64,000 nucleotides of DNA from Dehalobacter sp. 12DCB1 (GTDB lineage Bacteria; Bacillota; Desulfitobacteriia; Desulfitobacteriales; Syntrophobotulaceae), in the NCBI RefSeq assembly GCF_004343605.1, contig NZ_POSF01000018.1:124001-188000 (forward strand). The letters are read 5' to 3'. Position numbers and translations under genes: made by a program. Below the pieces are notes generated by a model. The model was not told where the DNA came from. It did no database searches and saw only the letters and a program-made list of their open reading frames with translations. This document shows positions 8,749-17,615 of this stretch, in pieces; the stretch's first letter is position 1, and each line of letters starts with the position of its first letter.

Positions 8749-9918
8749 CTAGTCCTTGAGATCAAAGGATTGCGTTAAGGCCCATTCCGTTACAACCTTT
8801 GCCTGAACTTCTACTTCGATCTCCGCTTGCCGGAAGGCCTTCCGCCAGTCAGTCTCAACTTCTTTCCAGGCTGACGGCTCATAACGGTGCAAGTGCTGCA
8901 TTAAACCCAAAAAATCCGAGTCATATTCACGAGCTTTCGAAATGCTCTTTAACGCTTTCACTCGAACACTTTCTGCGGCTGCTGCTTCTATTTTGCTGAC
9001 ATCTTTTGTAGTGATTTGAAAATTAGCGGTTTCAGGAATCGCTCCGAGCGTTTGGATTGTTATTCGAAACACTGGTTTCCCATTCACCCATTTTGCTTTA
9101 ATTTTATGCTTGGACGCCCCTACGTGGTAAGTGATCATCTGTGAGCCATATCCAAACTCAAATGGCATTATCCCGTCTTTTAAATCTTGCGTCAGAAACA
9201 AGTATCCTGTAGACTCATCCTTGTCCAGCCAGCCAATAAGTTTGTCACTTCGAAATACGCCAAAGCCTTCAATAAGTAGACTATTGCTTTGATTCCCATT
9301 ATTCCATTTAATCTGCGGCAGCACCGGATCCCGGTCAGGGCTAAGGAGCCATTGACAAAATTCGAGAAGGGTAACCCCTCTTGAAACCCCCGTACGAAGC
9401 GCAATCTCCTCCTGTTTTTTTATCTGCTTAAAAAGATTCGATACAAGTACCGGCTTGGCCTGAAGAAAAGACCCAGCATTTCCTTTGGTCACAAATAACA
9501 ATTGGTTGGGTCTGCTTTCAGGAAAACGCAGAAGGTTTTCCGCCACCTTGGCCGTCGCGGTCTTAGCCAAATTTTCCCCATAAATAGTAAATATTACATG
9601 GCTGCTGGTCTGCAAACGCGGCAGCTGTTTATTTAAATCCGTTATGCTTTCCATAAATGTTTTAGCTTCCCCTTTATACACTAGATCTGCAGATTTGCTG
9701 GAAGACGCACCACCGTCTGAATTACTGGAGCTTGGTGGACTAATGATTAACCATTGACCCACATACTTCTCCTGACCTTTTTCTGAGGAGTAATCGATTG
9801 CCCCGCCGGTCAGCATAGCCAAATCCTCAACCTCATTTCTGCTCCAACAGCCTGAAAGGGTAAGCAAACTCAACATCAAAAGAATCATCCGGGCATATCT
9901 TTTTGCTTTTGATATCAC
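8749..9918 (-). CDS. gerAC: Spore germination protein GerAC (Ger(x)C lipoprotein)
   Basis: 389 aa. C subunit of a GerA-type nutrient receptor in the spore inner membrane. Seen: a lipoprotein signal peptide with lipobox LSGC (C24 becomes the lipidated residue), the CWSRNEVEDLAML opening typical of Ger(x)C proteins, and a C-terminal region of long helices. Length matches the family (360-400 aa). Its start overlaps the gerAB stop by 4 bases (translational coupling), making it the last gene of a gerAA-gerAB-gerAC operon. Confidence 0.92.
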   Translation of the reverse strand: MISKAKRYARMILLMLSLLTLSGCWSRNEVEDLAMLTGGAIDYSSEKGQEKYVGQWLIISPPSSSNSDGGASSSKSADLVYKGEAKTFMESITDLNKQLPRLQTSSHVIFTIYGENLAKTATAKVAENLLRFPESRPNQLLFVTKGNAGSFLQAKPVLVSNLFKQIKKQEEIALRTGVSRGVTLLEFCQWLLSPDRDPVLPQIKWNNGNQSNSLLIEGFGVFRSDKLIGWLDKDESTGYLFLTQDLKDGIMPFEFGYGSQMITYHVGASKHKIKAKWVNGKPVFRITIQTLGAIPETANFQITTKDVSKIEAAAAESVRVKALKSISKAREYDSDFLGLMQHLHRYEPSAWKEVETDWRKAFRQAEIEVEVQAKVVTEWALTQSFDLKD

Positions 9919-11012
9919 TGCATGCAGCCTCCTTTTTTCTTTCTGATTAATGTAATAGCAAGCAGCAGTAATGGCAGTACAACTTCAAATAACAAAGATA
10001 TGGACGGCCAGTATTTTGCCAGGAATTCCAGCAGCGCCATGGTGTTAGGTACAAGGAACGTTGCCCCTGAGAATACGATGACCATCACTGAAGCGGCAAT
10101 AAGTTTGGGGTGCTTTCTGCTGACTGACTGTCTGGCTGCAAGTATCGTTACATAAAAAAGCAAAGAGGATTTGACCATGATCCCGGTCAGCCATAACGGC
10201 AATACCAATAATTCTATACGTTGAATGTAATTCCCGTATTCAATTGTTTTGACAGTAAACCATATCGGGAAAATCATTTGATCGGCTACATCCGCCCCTA
10301 AGACAGTCAGTACAGCCAGCGATCCGAAAGTCAACAAAAGCATTGTGCTAATAACCGCGTAGGATGCCTTCTTCAGCGCTTCCTGAGGCTTGTTCATCAG
10401 AGGGATCAACATCAGCAATACGGCAATCTCGCCATACCATTGAACCGGTATCCATATATTCTGCATCACCGGACTGATCCCGTCTTCCAAAATAGGAAGC
10501 AGACTGCTTGGATCTGCTTTCGGAATCGCCAAAATACAGGCCATTAGATAAGCAAATACAAATAGAGGCAGGATGAATTGGTTCATCCGCGCAATCACTT
10601 CAATCCCTTTTTGCGCAGAATACCAGCAAATAAGTACAAATACCAAATTAATCGGAATGCCCGGCGTTCCAAATAAAGCGGATACGGTTAGAAATTCCGA
10701 AGTTTCCCTGACAACGAGGATATTCAGGACAGTAAAAAATAGGATATAGGAAACACCCAGCGCCTTGCCTCCGATTTTTCCTACAATGAGCGGCAGATAT
10801 TCTGCTATTGTAAGTCCCGGAAACCGCTGTGCCAGCTTGGCCGAAATGATCAATACGCCAAAAGAAGATATCCCTGCTCCTAAGCTCACCAGCCAGGCAT
10901 TTTGTTTGCCTGTTGTCGCAGTTAATCCAGGAATAAACAGGATTGCGGTTGAGGTCATCACAATAAACAGCAGCATCGCGGTTTGCGTACCAGATATTCG
11001 TTTCTTATCTAT
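9915..11012 (-). CDS. gerAB: Spore germination permease GerAB, apparent ATA start
   Basis: Amino-acid-permease-like B subunit of the GerA receptor, with about ten membrane helices; this subunit binds the germinant. The first ATG is at 10976, giving 353 aa and beginning inside the first helix (MLLFIVMTSTAILF). The reading frame is open 12 codons further, encoding KKRISGTQTA, which fits the conserved cytoplasmic N-terminus of the family. No ATG, GTG or TTG occurs there. An ATA codon at 11012-11010 sits 8 bases after an AGGGGG ribosome site and overlaps the gerAA stop (ATAG). I therefore place the start at ATA (365 aa). Alternatives: start at 10976, or a sequencing error. Confidence 0.8.
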   Translation of the reverse strand: MDKKRISGTQTAMLLFIVMTSTAILFIPGLTATTGKQNAWLVSLGAGISSFGVLIISAKLAQRFPGLTIAEYLPLIVGKIGGKALGVSYILFFTVLNILVVRETSEFLTVSALFGTPGIPINLVFVLICWYSAQKGIEVIARMNQFILPLFVFAYLMACILAIPKADPSSLLPILEDGISPVMQNIWIPVQWYGEIAVLLMLIPLMNKPQEALKKASYAVISTMLLLTFGSLAVLTVLGADVADQMIFPIWFTVKTIEYGNYIQRIELLVLPLWLTGIMVKSSLLFYVTILAARQSVSRKHPKLIAASVMVIVFSGATFLVPNTMALLEFLAKYWPSISLLFEVVLPLLLLAITLIRKKKGGCMQ

Positions 11013-12667
11013 TTTTTATTCCCCCTCTTGAGTTTCTCCTTCAACTGATTAGCATTGCTGCGCAGAGGCTTCTTGTCTCCGAAGAACCTGGGTCGGGTAA
11101 ACATCGCCCACCAGGGCACCCGGATAACGGTATCTTTCAGATCGCGCGGTGTCAGCGGCGCTATGGGCGATAAATACGGTACCCCAAAAGAACGCAGACT
11201 GCAAAGGTGGGTAAGCAGAATCATCAGACCAAAGATAATTCCCACAATTCCAAAAACGCTAGCCATGATAATTAAGCCAAAACGGATAATCCGAATACTG
11301 GTCCCGACATTGTAATCCGGGAATGTAAATGAAGCAATCGCTGTCAGACCGACAACTACCACTGAAGTCGGACTGACAATCCCGGCATCGACTGCGGCCT
11401 GCCCGATCACCAAACCTCCTACCGTACTGACTGCCTGGCCGACAGTCCTCGGCAATCGCACACCGGCCTCACGCAGAAGTTCAAAAACCAGTTCCATTAA
11501 AAATATTTCCACAGAAATGGGCAGCGGCAGATTTTCCCTGGCTCCAGCTACCGTGTTTAGAAGGGATATCGGAATAAGCGTCTGATTGATAGAAAACGCT
11601 GCAACTGTAATCGCAGGAACTAGCAAAGCGATATTGATTGCGATGAAACGGCCTATTCGTGCAAAAGAACCAAACAGCGCACTGTAATAATAATCCTCAG
11701 AGGCCTGTATCAATGCTATAAAAGTACACGGAACAATTAATACCGAGGGTGAATTGTCGACGATAATGGCAATTCTGCCTTCAAACAGCGAAGCTGCCGC
11801 CTTGTCCGGCCGTTCTGTATACTGTACAAGTGGAAACAGACTGATTGGCTCATCGGAAATAAATTCTTCAATATAGCTGCTGTCCAGAACGTTGTCGATC
11901 GTGATGTCTTCAATACGCGATTTAACTTCAGCTACAACCTTTTCGTTCGCTACTCCCTGAATGTAGCAAATATTAACCTTCGTTTTAGACAACGTTCCGA
12001 CTGTCATGTTCTCGGCCTTCAGACGGCTGGTCCGGATCCTGCGTCTCAAAAGACTTAAGTTTGTTCCGATATTTTCCACGAAACCATCCCTAGGCCCGCG
12101 AATGTTTGGTTCGGTCGTCGGCTCATTGATCTGTCTGATGTTATAGCCCTGGACAGAAGCTTTAATGCCAATCGGGTACCCGTCTATAATCAGGACGAGA
12201 TTGTCCTCCAGCACAGCGTCTGCTGCTTCGGAGACCAGAGACAACGTATCGGCTTTGTAATTCGTCAGCAGATGTTGAAGGATGATGCCGGGTATGTCAC
12301 CGGTGTCTGTTCCGAGACTCGTATCCGTACTAATCTCTGTGTTCGTCCTGGGATCTTTTTTTATTTGAGAATCCTTTTCCCTTGAAGAAACCTCCAGCAT
12401 GATCGGTTTTAAAATGGCATCGTTAATAATCTCCGGCTTACACAGGCTGTCTGAGTAGACAATAAACGCTTTGATTTTTTTTGTAAAATGCAGCTGAAAT
12501 TCTCTGAAAGAAATATCCGAACATTTTTCAAAAATCTGCTGCAGGGCTTGCCGGTTATGCTCAATTACGCTTGACAGAGGCTTCCCGGCTTGGGATCGTT
12601 CATCAAGCAGAGGTTTTTCCTTCGCTATGTTTTTACTAAGTATTTTAGTGATAAGCTGGTTAAACAC
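11009..12667 (-). CDS. gerAA: Spore germination protein GerAA
   Basis: 552 aa. A subunit of the GerA receptor. Seen: a hydrophilic N-terminal half carrying SRIEDITIDNVLDSSYIEEF-type sequence around residue 255-275, then EGRIAIIVDNSPSVLIVPC and the membrane part with LPLPISVEIFLMELVFELLR and RLPRTVGQAVSTVGGLVIGQ, all diagnostic. The basic C-terminus ends KLKRGNKK. The start used is GTG at 12667; the ribosome site before it is poor, so a slightly different start is possible. First gene of the operon; I could not assign a convincing forespore (sigma-G) promoter. Confidence 0.92.
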   Translation of the reverse strand: MFNQLITKILSKNIAKEKPLLDERSQAGKPLSSVIEHNRQALQQIFEKCSDISFREFQLHFTKKIKAFIVYSDSLCKPEIINDAILKPIMLEVSSREKDSQIKKDPRTNTEISTDTSLGTDTGDIPGIILQHLLTNYKADTLSLVSEAADAVLEDNLVLIIDGYPIGIKASVQGYNIRQINEPTTEPNIRGPRDGFVENIGTNLSLLRRRIRTSRLKAENMTVGTLSKTKVNICYIQGVANEKVVAEVKSRIEDITIDNVLDSSYIEEFISDEPISLFPLVQYTERPDKAAASLFEGRIAIIVDNSPSVLIVPCTFIALIQASEDYYYSALFGSFARIGRFIAINIALLVPAITVAAFSINQTLIPISLLNTVAGARENLPLPISVEIFLMELVFELLREAGVRLPRTVGQAVSTVGGLVIGQAAVDAGIVSPTSVVVVGLTAIASFTFPDYNVGTSIRIIRFGLIIMASVFGIVGIIFGLMILLTHLCSLRSFGVPYLSPIAPLTPRDLKDTVIRVPWWAMFTRPRFFGDKKPLRSNANQLKEKLKRGNKK

Positions 12668-12801
12668 CCTGGCATCTACCGTCCAAATTTAAGTATTCTA
12701 TCCTGATTAGTTTGGCTATTAATACGATTTTTACTCTGATCCAAAGATAGATACCAGCAGGCAATCTCCGAATAACAGATAAATCAATAAAACATAAGAA
12801 A

Positions 12802-12839
12802 CGAGGGCTCAACAGAACTTAAGTCCTGCTGCGCCCTCG
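12802..12839 (-). terminator. Terminator after the siroheme decarboxylase gene
   Basis: CGAGGGC (12802-12808) pairs with GCCCTCG (12833-12839). On the minus strand the hairpin is followed by a T-rich stretch and closes the heme-gene cluster about 17 bases after its last stop. Confidence 0.65.
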
Positions 12840-12855
12840 CCAAAAATCCGTTATT

Positions 12856-13848
12856 TTACTCTTCTTCCCTGAAATATTCCATGCTTGTTTTTTTCAATTC
12901 AGCATGACTGAACAGCATCTCATACTGTTGTAAGCCTGTAACCTTAGAAATTCTCTCCATTGTTTTCCTACACTCCGAAGGTGAATGCCCATGGATCATC
13001 GTAAATAGATTATACGGCCAATCCGGAAGTTCAGGTCGTTGGTAGCAATGGCTTACTTCCTTAAAGGCGGCCATGATGTGACCGGTTTCTTCAATCTGCG
13101 CTTCCGGAACAACCCATACCCCCATCGCATTTGAAGTAAATCCTGCCTTCCGGTGGTACAGAATGGCGCCAAAACGTCGTAGCACCCCGTCACGCTTATA
13201 GTCCTGAATTTTTGCCCGGATACTTCCTTCTGACCATCCCAATCTAGCAGCTGTCTCAGAGAAAGGACAAAGCGACGGAGCCAAATCACCCTGCAAAATC
13301 CGGATTAAAACCTTATCCTCCTCCCCGACCTGAAAAGCAGACCGTCCTTCCTGAGACGAATACCCGGTATTCGCCATGGGCAGCTTCTTTCCTGTACTCT
13401 TTTCCAGGTCAAACAGCACACCTATCTTGAACAACCGGATAGCGGGAAGGCTGTATACTTCGGGACTTCCCAAAATATGTATTGCCTGTTCCAAAATTTG
13501 CATCAACCCGTCCTGTGACCGGGATATGACTGTAAACCACATATTGTAACGATGATCCCGCAGATAATTATGTGTAACCCCAGGAACTTCCTGCAGAAAA
13601 TCCGCAAGAACAGATATTTTTTCTTCCGGGACCTTTGCCGCGCAAAGTGTGCTGAAATACCCTAAACGGCGAGAATCAAAGACTCCGCCTATCCGCCGGA
13701 TCATTCCTTTCTGCCGGAACTGGTTAACCCGCTGCCATGTTTCTTCTTCGTTTAGCCCCAGCATTTCTCCCAAAACCTGATAAGGACGTTCCTCAACCGG
13801 GAAGGCCGCCTGGATTCTGGTCAGCAAAATCCGGTCCTTTGTCTCCAT
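12856..13848 (-). CDS. ahbAB: Fused siroheme decarboxylase AhbA-AhbB (Lrp/AsnC-like)
   Basis: 330 aa, two AsnC-type modules in tandem. Seen: module 1 (residues 1-150) with a winged helix QFRQKGMIRRIGGVFDSRRLGY and an RAM-like domain with HNYLRDHRYNMWFT; module 2 (about 175-330) with DYKRDGVLRRFGAILYHRKAG and SHCYQRPELPDWPYNLFTMI. The R-N/Y-x-NLWFT-type motif marks siroheme decarboxylases, not DNA-binding regulators. Known: AhbA/AhbB (NirDLGH relatives) remove two acetate carboxyls from siroheme to give 12,18-didecarboxysiroheme. Here the two subunits are one chain. It begins 1 base after the stop of the radical SAM gene upstream: same operon. Confidence 0.85.
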   Translation of the reverse strand: METKDRILLTRIQAAFPVEERPYQVLGEMLGLNEEETWQRVNQFRQKGMIRRIGGVFDSRRLGYFSTLCAAKVPEEKISVLADFLQEVPGVTHNYLRDHRYNMWFTVISRSQDGLMQILEQAIHILGSPEVYSLPAIRLFKIGVLFDLEKSTGKKLPMANTGYSSQEGRSAFQVGEEDKVLIRILQGDLAPSLCPFSETAARLGWSEGSIRAKIQDYKRDGVLRRFGAILYHRKAGFTSNAMGVWVVPEAQIEETGHIMAAFKEVSHCYQRPELPDWPYNLFTMIHGHSPSECRKTMERISKVTGLQQYEMLFSHAELKKTSMEYFREEE

Positions 13849-14850
13849 TTAGCAACTGACCCCCTTGCGTCCGTGGTATAAACACCAGGGCTCTTCAGCC
13901 ATGTAGTCACCGTTTTCATAAAAAGCAGCACGAGCCCGGCAGCCTCCGCAGACTTTTTTATACCCGCAGCTACCGCACCCTCCTTTATACGCCAGCGTGC
14001 GCAGTTCTTGCAAAATCGAATTGCTGCGCCATATTTCATCAAAAGGTGTTTTCCGGACATCACCGAGAGGCAGATTCAAATATGCACAGGGCTGCACCTG
14101 CCCCTTCGGGCTGATAATACAATATGCTGTTCCGGCCAGACAGCCGCGGCTGAACCGAGTGTTTACCCCCATCTGTTTGGCAATTCGCATAAACTGCGGT
14201 GCACAGGTTGGTTTCAGTTCAATATCAACGGTTTGCTGCTTCTTCATGATCCTGGTCAGCACTTCTTCGTAAGCTTCCGCCCTTAAAGACTCTTCTTCTA
14301 TAGACACTGCGCGGCCTGTCGGCACCAGAAAGAAAAAATGATGTGCCACTGCTCCCTCCCGAACCGCAAAATCCGTAAGTGTTTCCAGTTCATGTGCATT
14401 CCAGTCCATCACTGTTGTATGCACCTGGAAAGGGAGCCCCACCGCCTTGCAATTGCGCATACCTTGCACAGCCTGGTTCCAGGCTCCGGGATAGCGGCGG
14501 AAATCATCCTGCTTTTTTGGATCCATTGAATCAAGGGAGATTCCCATCCCCATGGCGCCGGCTTTTTTAAGCTTTGCGGCAAGATCTTCCGTCAACAAAG
14601 AACCATTGGTTCCGAAGACAGGCCGTAAACCAAGCTCTTTGGCATAGGCGACTAGTTCAACAATATCTGGGCGCATGAGTGGTTCACCGCCGCTAAAGAT
14701 CATTATCTTAAACCCTGCTTTGGCGATTTGTTCCAGCAGTGTCCTGGCCTCAGCCGTGTTGAGTTCCTCCTCGGCCCGGCATCCGGCATCGCGGTAACAG
14801 TGATCACAATACATGTTGCAGGCATTTGTCGTATTCCAAGAGACAATCAT
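13849..14850 (-). CDS. Radical SAM/SPASM heme-biosynthesis protein, NirJ2/AhbD type
   Basis: 333 aa. Seen: the radical SAM cluster C11-x3-C15-x2-C18 (CNMYCDHC), SAM-binding SGGEPLMRPD, and a C-terminal SPASM region with about seven cysteines (GGCGSCGYKKVCGGCRAR and CLYH) for auxiliary 4Fe-4S clusters. Known: in the siroheme route AhbC makes Fe-coproporphyrin III by removing two acetate chains, and AhbD decarboxylates two propionates to heme; NirJ homologues act on d1 heme. Inferred: one of these two steps. Placement beside ahbAB supports heme rather than peptide modification. Start has AAGGAAG 7 bases upstream. Confidence 0.8.
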   Translation of the reverse strand: MIVSWNTTNACNMYCDHCYRDAGCRAEEELNTAEARTLLEQIAKAGFKIMIFSGGEPLMRPDIVELVAYAKELGLRPVFGTNGSLLTEDLAAKLKKAGAMGMGISLDSMDPKKQDDFRRYPGAWNQAVQGMRNCKAVGLPFQVHTTVMDWNAHELETLTDFAVREGAVAHHFFFLVPTGRAVSIEEESLRAEAYEEVLTRIMKKQQTVDIELKPTCAPQFMRIAKQMGVNTRFSRGCLAGTAYCIISPKGQVQPCAYLNLPLGDVRKTPFDEIWRSNSILQELRTLAYKGGCGSCGYKKVCGGCRARAAFYENGDYMAEEPWCLYHGRKGVSC

Positions 14851-14894
14851 ATTTTTCTTCCTTTCCTAGTCCCGAGGTTAACAAGGCATAAACC

Positions 14895-16085
14895 TCAATT
14901 ATTAATCGTCGTTTTTTTTCCAATCTCTTCGTCAGTCAAGTAACAGGCTGGATCAGATTCCCAAAAATCACCTGTCACAGCCTCTGCTCTGGTACGGAAA
15001 TTACCGTTACAGAAATCCAAATACCGGCACTCGGCGCATCGCCCTTTGAGAAGCAATTTACGGTCTTTCAAACCTGCCAGCACTGGTTGGCTCAAGTCAG
15101 TCCAGATATCTCCAAATTTTCTTTCCCGGACATTACCAAACGAGATATGCTGCGTAAACTGGTCCGGATGTACATACCCTGAAGGATCAACCTCTCCGAA
15201 CGCAATCCCGGAACGGTTACCGCCATTGCAGCCTATGAGTGTCTTTATTTTCTCCGCTCTGGCCGGATCTTCACATAAAGCCCGCAAATAGAGATAAACA
15301 CCATCGGCGTGGTTATCAACTGTCAGGATTTCCTTGTGCAGTCCGCGTTTTTCAAAGTCTCTTGTTCTGCGGATAATAGTATCGAGCGCCTGTCTCGACT
15401 CTTCGGGAGTAATATCGTCAGTAACCATTTGCTTACCCCGTCCAGAGTATACTAAATGATAAAAACAAACACGGTCAATTTTTTCTGCTTCAATAAAATC
15501 AAAGATACGATCCAGTTCCTCATAATTATGACGGTTAATCGTAAAGCGAAGACCAACGCGCTGACCCGCCTCCACACAGTTCCGAATCCCTCTCATAGCA
15601 GCCGCAAAAGCCCCTTCTCTGCCCCTAAACTTGTCATTCACGGCTCTCAGACCGTCAAGAGATACCCCAACATAACCTACGCCGATTTCTTTGATGCGCC
15701 GAGCAGCTTCCGGTGTTATCAACGTACCGTTCGTAGATAAAGTTGGTCTGATTCCTTTCTGAGCCGTATAGGCGGCAAGCTCGAAAAAATCTGGCCGCAT
15801 CAAAGGCTCTCCACCTGAAAAAAGCAAAACAGGAACGTGAAATTCCGCTAAATCATCGATAAAACGCTTGGCTTCTTCCGTTGTCAGTTCTCCGTTATAT
15901 TTTTGCGAATCTGAGTCCATGTAGCAATGGACGCACTGCAAATTGCAGGTTCGGGTCGAATTCCAGACAACCACCGGTCCTGAATCACCTGTTGCTCCGT
16001 TTCTGGTCCCATGGGCATGCTTACTATAGCGCAGGGAATCTCCAAAATATTCAGTATCAAATAACAGCTTCGTAACACTAATCAT
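14895..16085 (-). CDS. Radical SAM heme-biosynthesis protein, NirJ1/AhbC type
   Basis: 396 aa. Seen: MISVTKLL opening as in NirJ1 proteins, radical SAM cysteines C47, C51, C54 (CNLQCVHC), SGGEPLMRPD, and a C-terminal cluster region GRCAECRYLDFCNGNF with a further Cys near the end. A paralogue of the downstream protein, sharing RPDxxELAAY-like and NGTLIT-like segments. Inferred: Fe-coproporphyrin III synthase or the heme synthase of the Ahb route. Start moved to 16085: GGGGG lies 7 bases upstream, and the longer frame to 16214 would begin inside the -10 box. First gene of the cluster. Confidence 0.8.
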   Translation of the reverse strand: MISVTKLLFDTEYFGDSLRYSKHAHGTRNGATGDSGPVVVWNSTRTCNLQCVHCYMDSDSQKYNGELTTEEAKRFIDDLAEFHVPVLLFSGGEPLMRPDFFELAAYTAQKGIRPTLSTNGTLITPEAARRIKEIGVGYVGVSLDGLRAVNDKFRGREGAFAAAMRGIRNCVEAGQRVGLRFTINRHNYEELDRIFDFIEAEKIDRVCFYHLVYSGRGKQMVTDDITPEESRQALDTIIRRTRDFEKRGLHKEILTVDNHADGVYLYLRALCEDPARAEKIKTLIGCNGGNRSGIAFGEVDPSGYVHPDQFTQHISFGNVRERKFGDIWTDLSQPVLAGLKDRKLLLKGRCAECRYLDFCNGNFRTRAEAVTGDFWESDPACYLTDEEIGKKTTINN

Positions 16086-16213
16086 GTTTATTCCCCCAAC
16101 TGTTTCAATTAAAATAAAACCTTTACTTATAAAAGGTACCACGGATCTTCCCTTTGATAATTCTCTGATAATTAATGCTTTTGGGACAATGAGGATGCTT
16201 AACTCTTCGTACA

Positions 16214-16219
16214 ATTATA
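16214..16219 (-). promoter_or_regulatory. Probable -10 box of the heme cluster promoter
   Basis: TATAAT on the minus strand about 130 bases before the NirJ1-type start. The -35 region is weak (TTATCC 18 bases upstream). It implies a leader of about 120 bases in which I see no known riboswitch. Confidence 0.4.
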
Positions 16220-16372
16220 CAGCATAAAATCAAAAATGGATAATGTAAGTTACACTAATATAATTTTAAGAATTAATGTCTATATTATCAGTAGGAACCT
16301 TTATTTTCAAAATAAATATAGGTCTACAAAATAATTAACGCCCTAAAAGGCAAAAAAGGAGAAATATCTTTT

Positions 16373-16873
16373 ATGAAACAACAAAAAAAATCTCAGGCAA
16401 GAAAAAAGCTCCCCAGAAGTTCTATTTTCATGTATATTGCATCTGCTTTTATAGCTGTTATCGCTGTTGCACTTTTAGTCAATAATGTTTTGTATTTCAA
16501 CAACACTATTTCGCAGTATACCACGCAAGGTTATCCATATGAAATGGTCGCCAAGGAATTAATTCCCGGTCAGCTGCTCCCCGGAATCTTCCAGCCGCTT
16601 AGCATTCTCGGCATTGCTGTAATTCTGTATGGTGCAGGTCTTATCAATCAAAAAATTACAGGATACTTCCGGTCATGTTCCAACAGTGAAACCGTGATCC
16701 ATGCTGAACCCGCAATGGTAGATGCAAAAACGGTTAATACTGCAGACGAAGAAATCGTATCTAAGGACCAGGCTGAATCGTCTGTTGCAGTACCCGAGCA
16801 AATTGAATCTCAAATTGTGGAAGTACAAGACGACCAAGACAGCACCGACAGCAAGGACAACACGGATAAATAG
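16373..16873 (+). CDS. Hypothetical two-helix membrane protein
   Basis: 166 aa, not recognised. Seen: a very basic N-terminus (KQQKKSQARKKLPR), a membrane helix at about residues 21-42 (IASAFIAVIAVALLV), an extracellular-type loop with YTTQGYPYEMVAKELIPGQ, a second helix around residues 78-93, and a Glu/Asp/Ser-rich tail of about 60 residues ending DSKDNTDK. By the positive-inside rule both ends are cytoplasmic. The gene has a GGAG ribosome site 11 bases upstream and its own terminator, so it is monocistronic. It is divergent from the heme cluster; no function is proposed. Confidence 0.65.
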   Translation: MKQQKKSQARKKLPRSSIFMYIASAFIAVIAVALLVNNVLYFNNTISQYTTQGYPYEMVAKELIPGQLLPGIFQPLSILGIAVILYGAGLINQKITGYFRSCSNSETVIHAEPAMVDAKTVNTADEEIVSKDQAESSVAVPEQIESQIVEVQDDQDSTDSKDNTDK

Positions 16874-16909
16874 AATCTCACACAAAAAAATTGTATTAAG
16901 ACAAATCTT

Positions 16910-16936
16910 AAGCCTATGGCGTTGTGCCATAGGCTT
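16910..16936 (+). terminator. Terminator after the two-helix protein gene
   Basis: AAGCCTATGGC (16910-16920) pairs perfectly with GCCATAGGCTT (16926-16936) around a 5-base loop. It is followed by an AT-rich stretch but not by a clean T-run, so its efficiency is uncertain. Confidence 0.65.
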
Positions 16937-17071
16937 TATGCTTATATTTTAGAACTTCATCAACAGTTAGATAATAAGCAGACTTTCTTAAGAGGTAAAT
17001 TTTAACGGCAAAAAATACCATTCTAAAAAGTCAAGAATAAGTGCATTCTAAATAAAAAAGGAGTACTTAAA

Positions 17072-17563
17072 ATGCTAGAAATAGGCAAAAGCAAAGATAC
17101 AATCATAATTGGCCTTCTAGGGGGGTTAATTGGGACGATTGCTATGGATGTATCTAATTTATTAATTTTTAAGTCAGGAAAAACCGAGACGTTATATGGT
17201 CATATAGCAGGTGGATTATTTGTAGCTCCGTATAGAACAAAAAGACGTGAGAATTTCATATTAGGTCAATTGGCACATTTAGGTATAGGCTCATTGTGGG
17301 GAATTCCCTTAGTTTATACACTTAAAAAAACGGGTAAAGATCATTACTTAATAAAAGGAGCCGTCATTTCCATGCTTTCTTTGGGCACGCTTATAGGTGG
17401 GCAAAAAGCCGGTTACTTAAAAAAATTTCGTTTAACGAAAACCTTTTATTCAGCAATCTGGAATCATCTTCTTCATGGTTTAGTTTCTGCCCAGACCATT
17501 GTAATGTTAGCAAACCCAACTATAATCAAAAAAACAAAGGCCCATGAGAAGAATGCATCCTAA
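17072..17563 (+). CDS. Hypothetical membrane protein (YagU/DUF1440-like?)
   Basis: 163 aa. Seen: a first helix IIIGLLGGLIGTIAMDVSNLL (about 10-30), a Gly-rich helix around 64-80 (LGQLAHLGIGSLWGIPLVYT), one around 92-108 and a last one near 130-150 including NHLLHGLVSAQTIVML. The arrangement of GxxGTxAMD near the start and a late histidine pair resembles small integral membrane proteins such as YagU, but I cannot confirm this. Base composition is more AT-rich than the flanking operons. Good ribosome site (AAAGGAG, 9 bases). No partners. Confidence 0.6.
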   Translation: MLEIGKSKDTIIIGLLGGLIGTIAMDVSNLLIFKSGKTETLYGHIAGGLFVAPYRTKRRENFILGQLAHLGIGSLWGIPLVYTLKKTGKDHYLIKGAVISMLSLGTLIGGQKAGYLKKFRLTKTFYSAIWNHLLHGLVSAQTIVMLANPTIIKKTKAHEKNAS

Positions 17564-17615
17564 TCAAATCATTTACTATCATTCCTTGGCTACCTATGAA
17601 CCCGAATTGGATACC

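Noticed and set aside
12856-13848. Fused protein as an Lrp/AsnC transcription regulator
   Set aside because: Two modules in tandem and the RYNMWFT/WPYNLFTMI-type motifs are those of siroheme decarboxylase, and the gene lies with two NirJ-type radical SAM genes.
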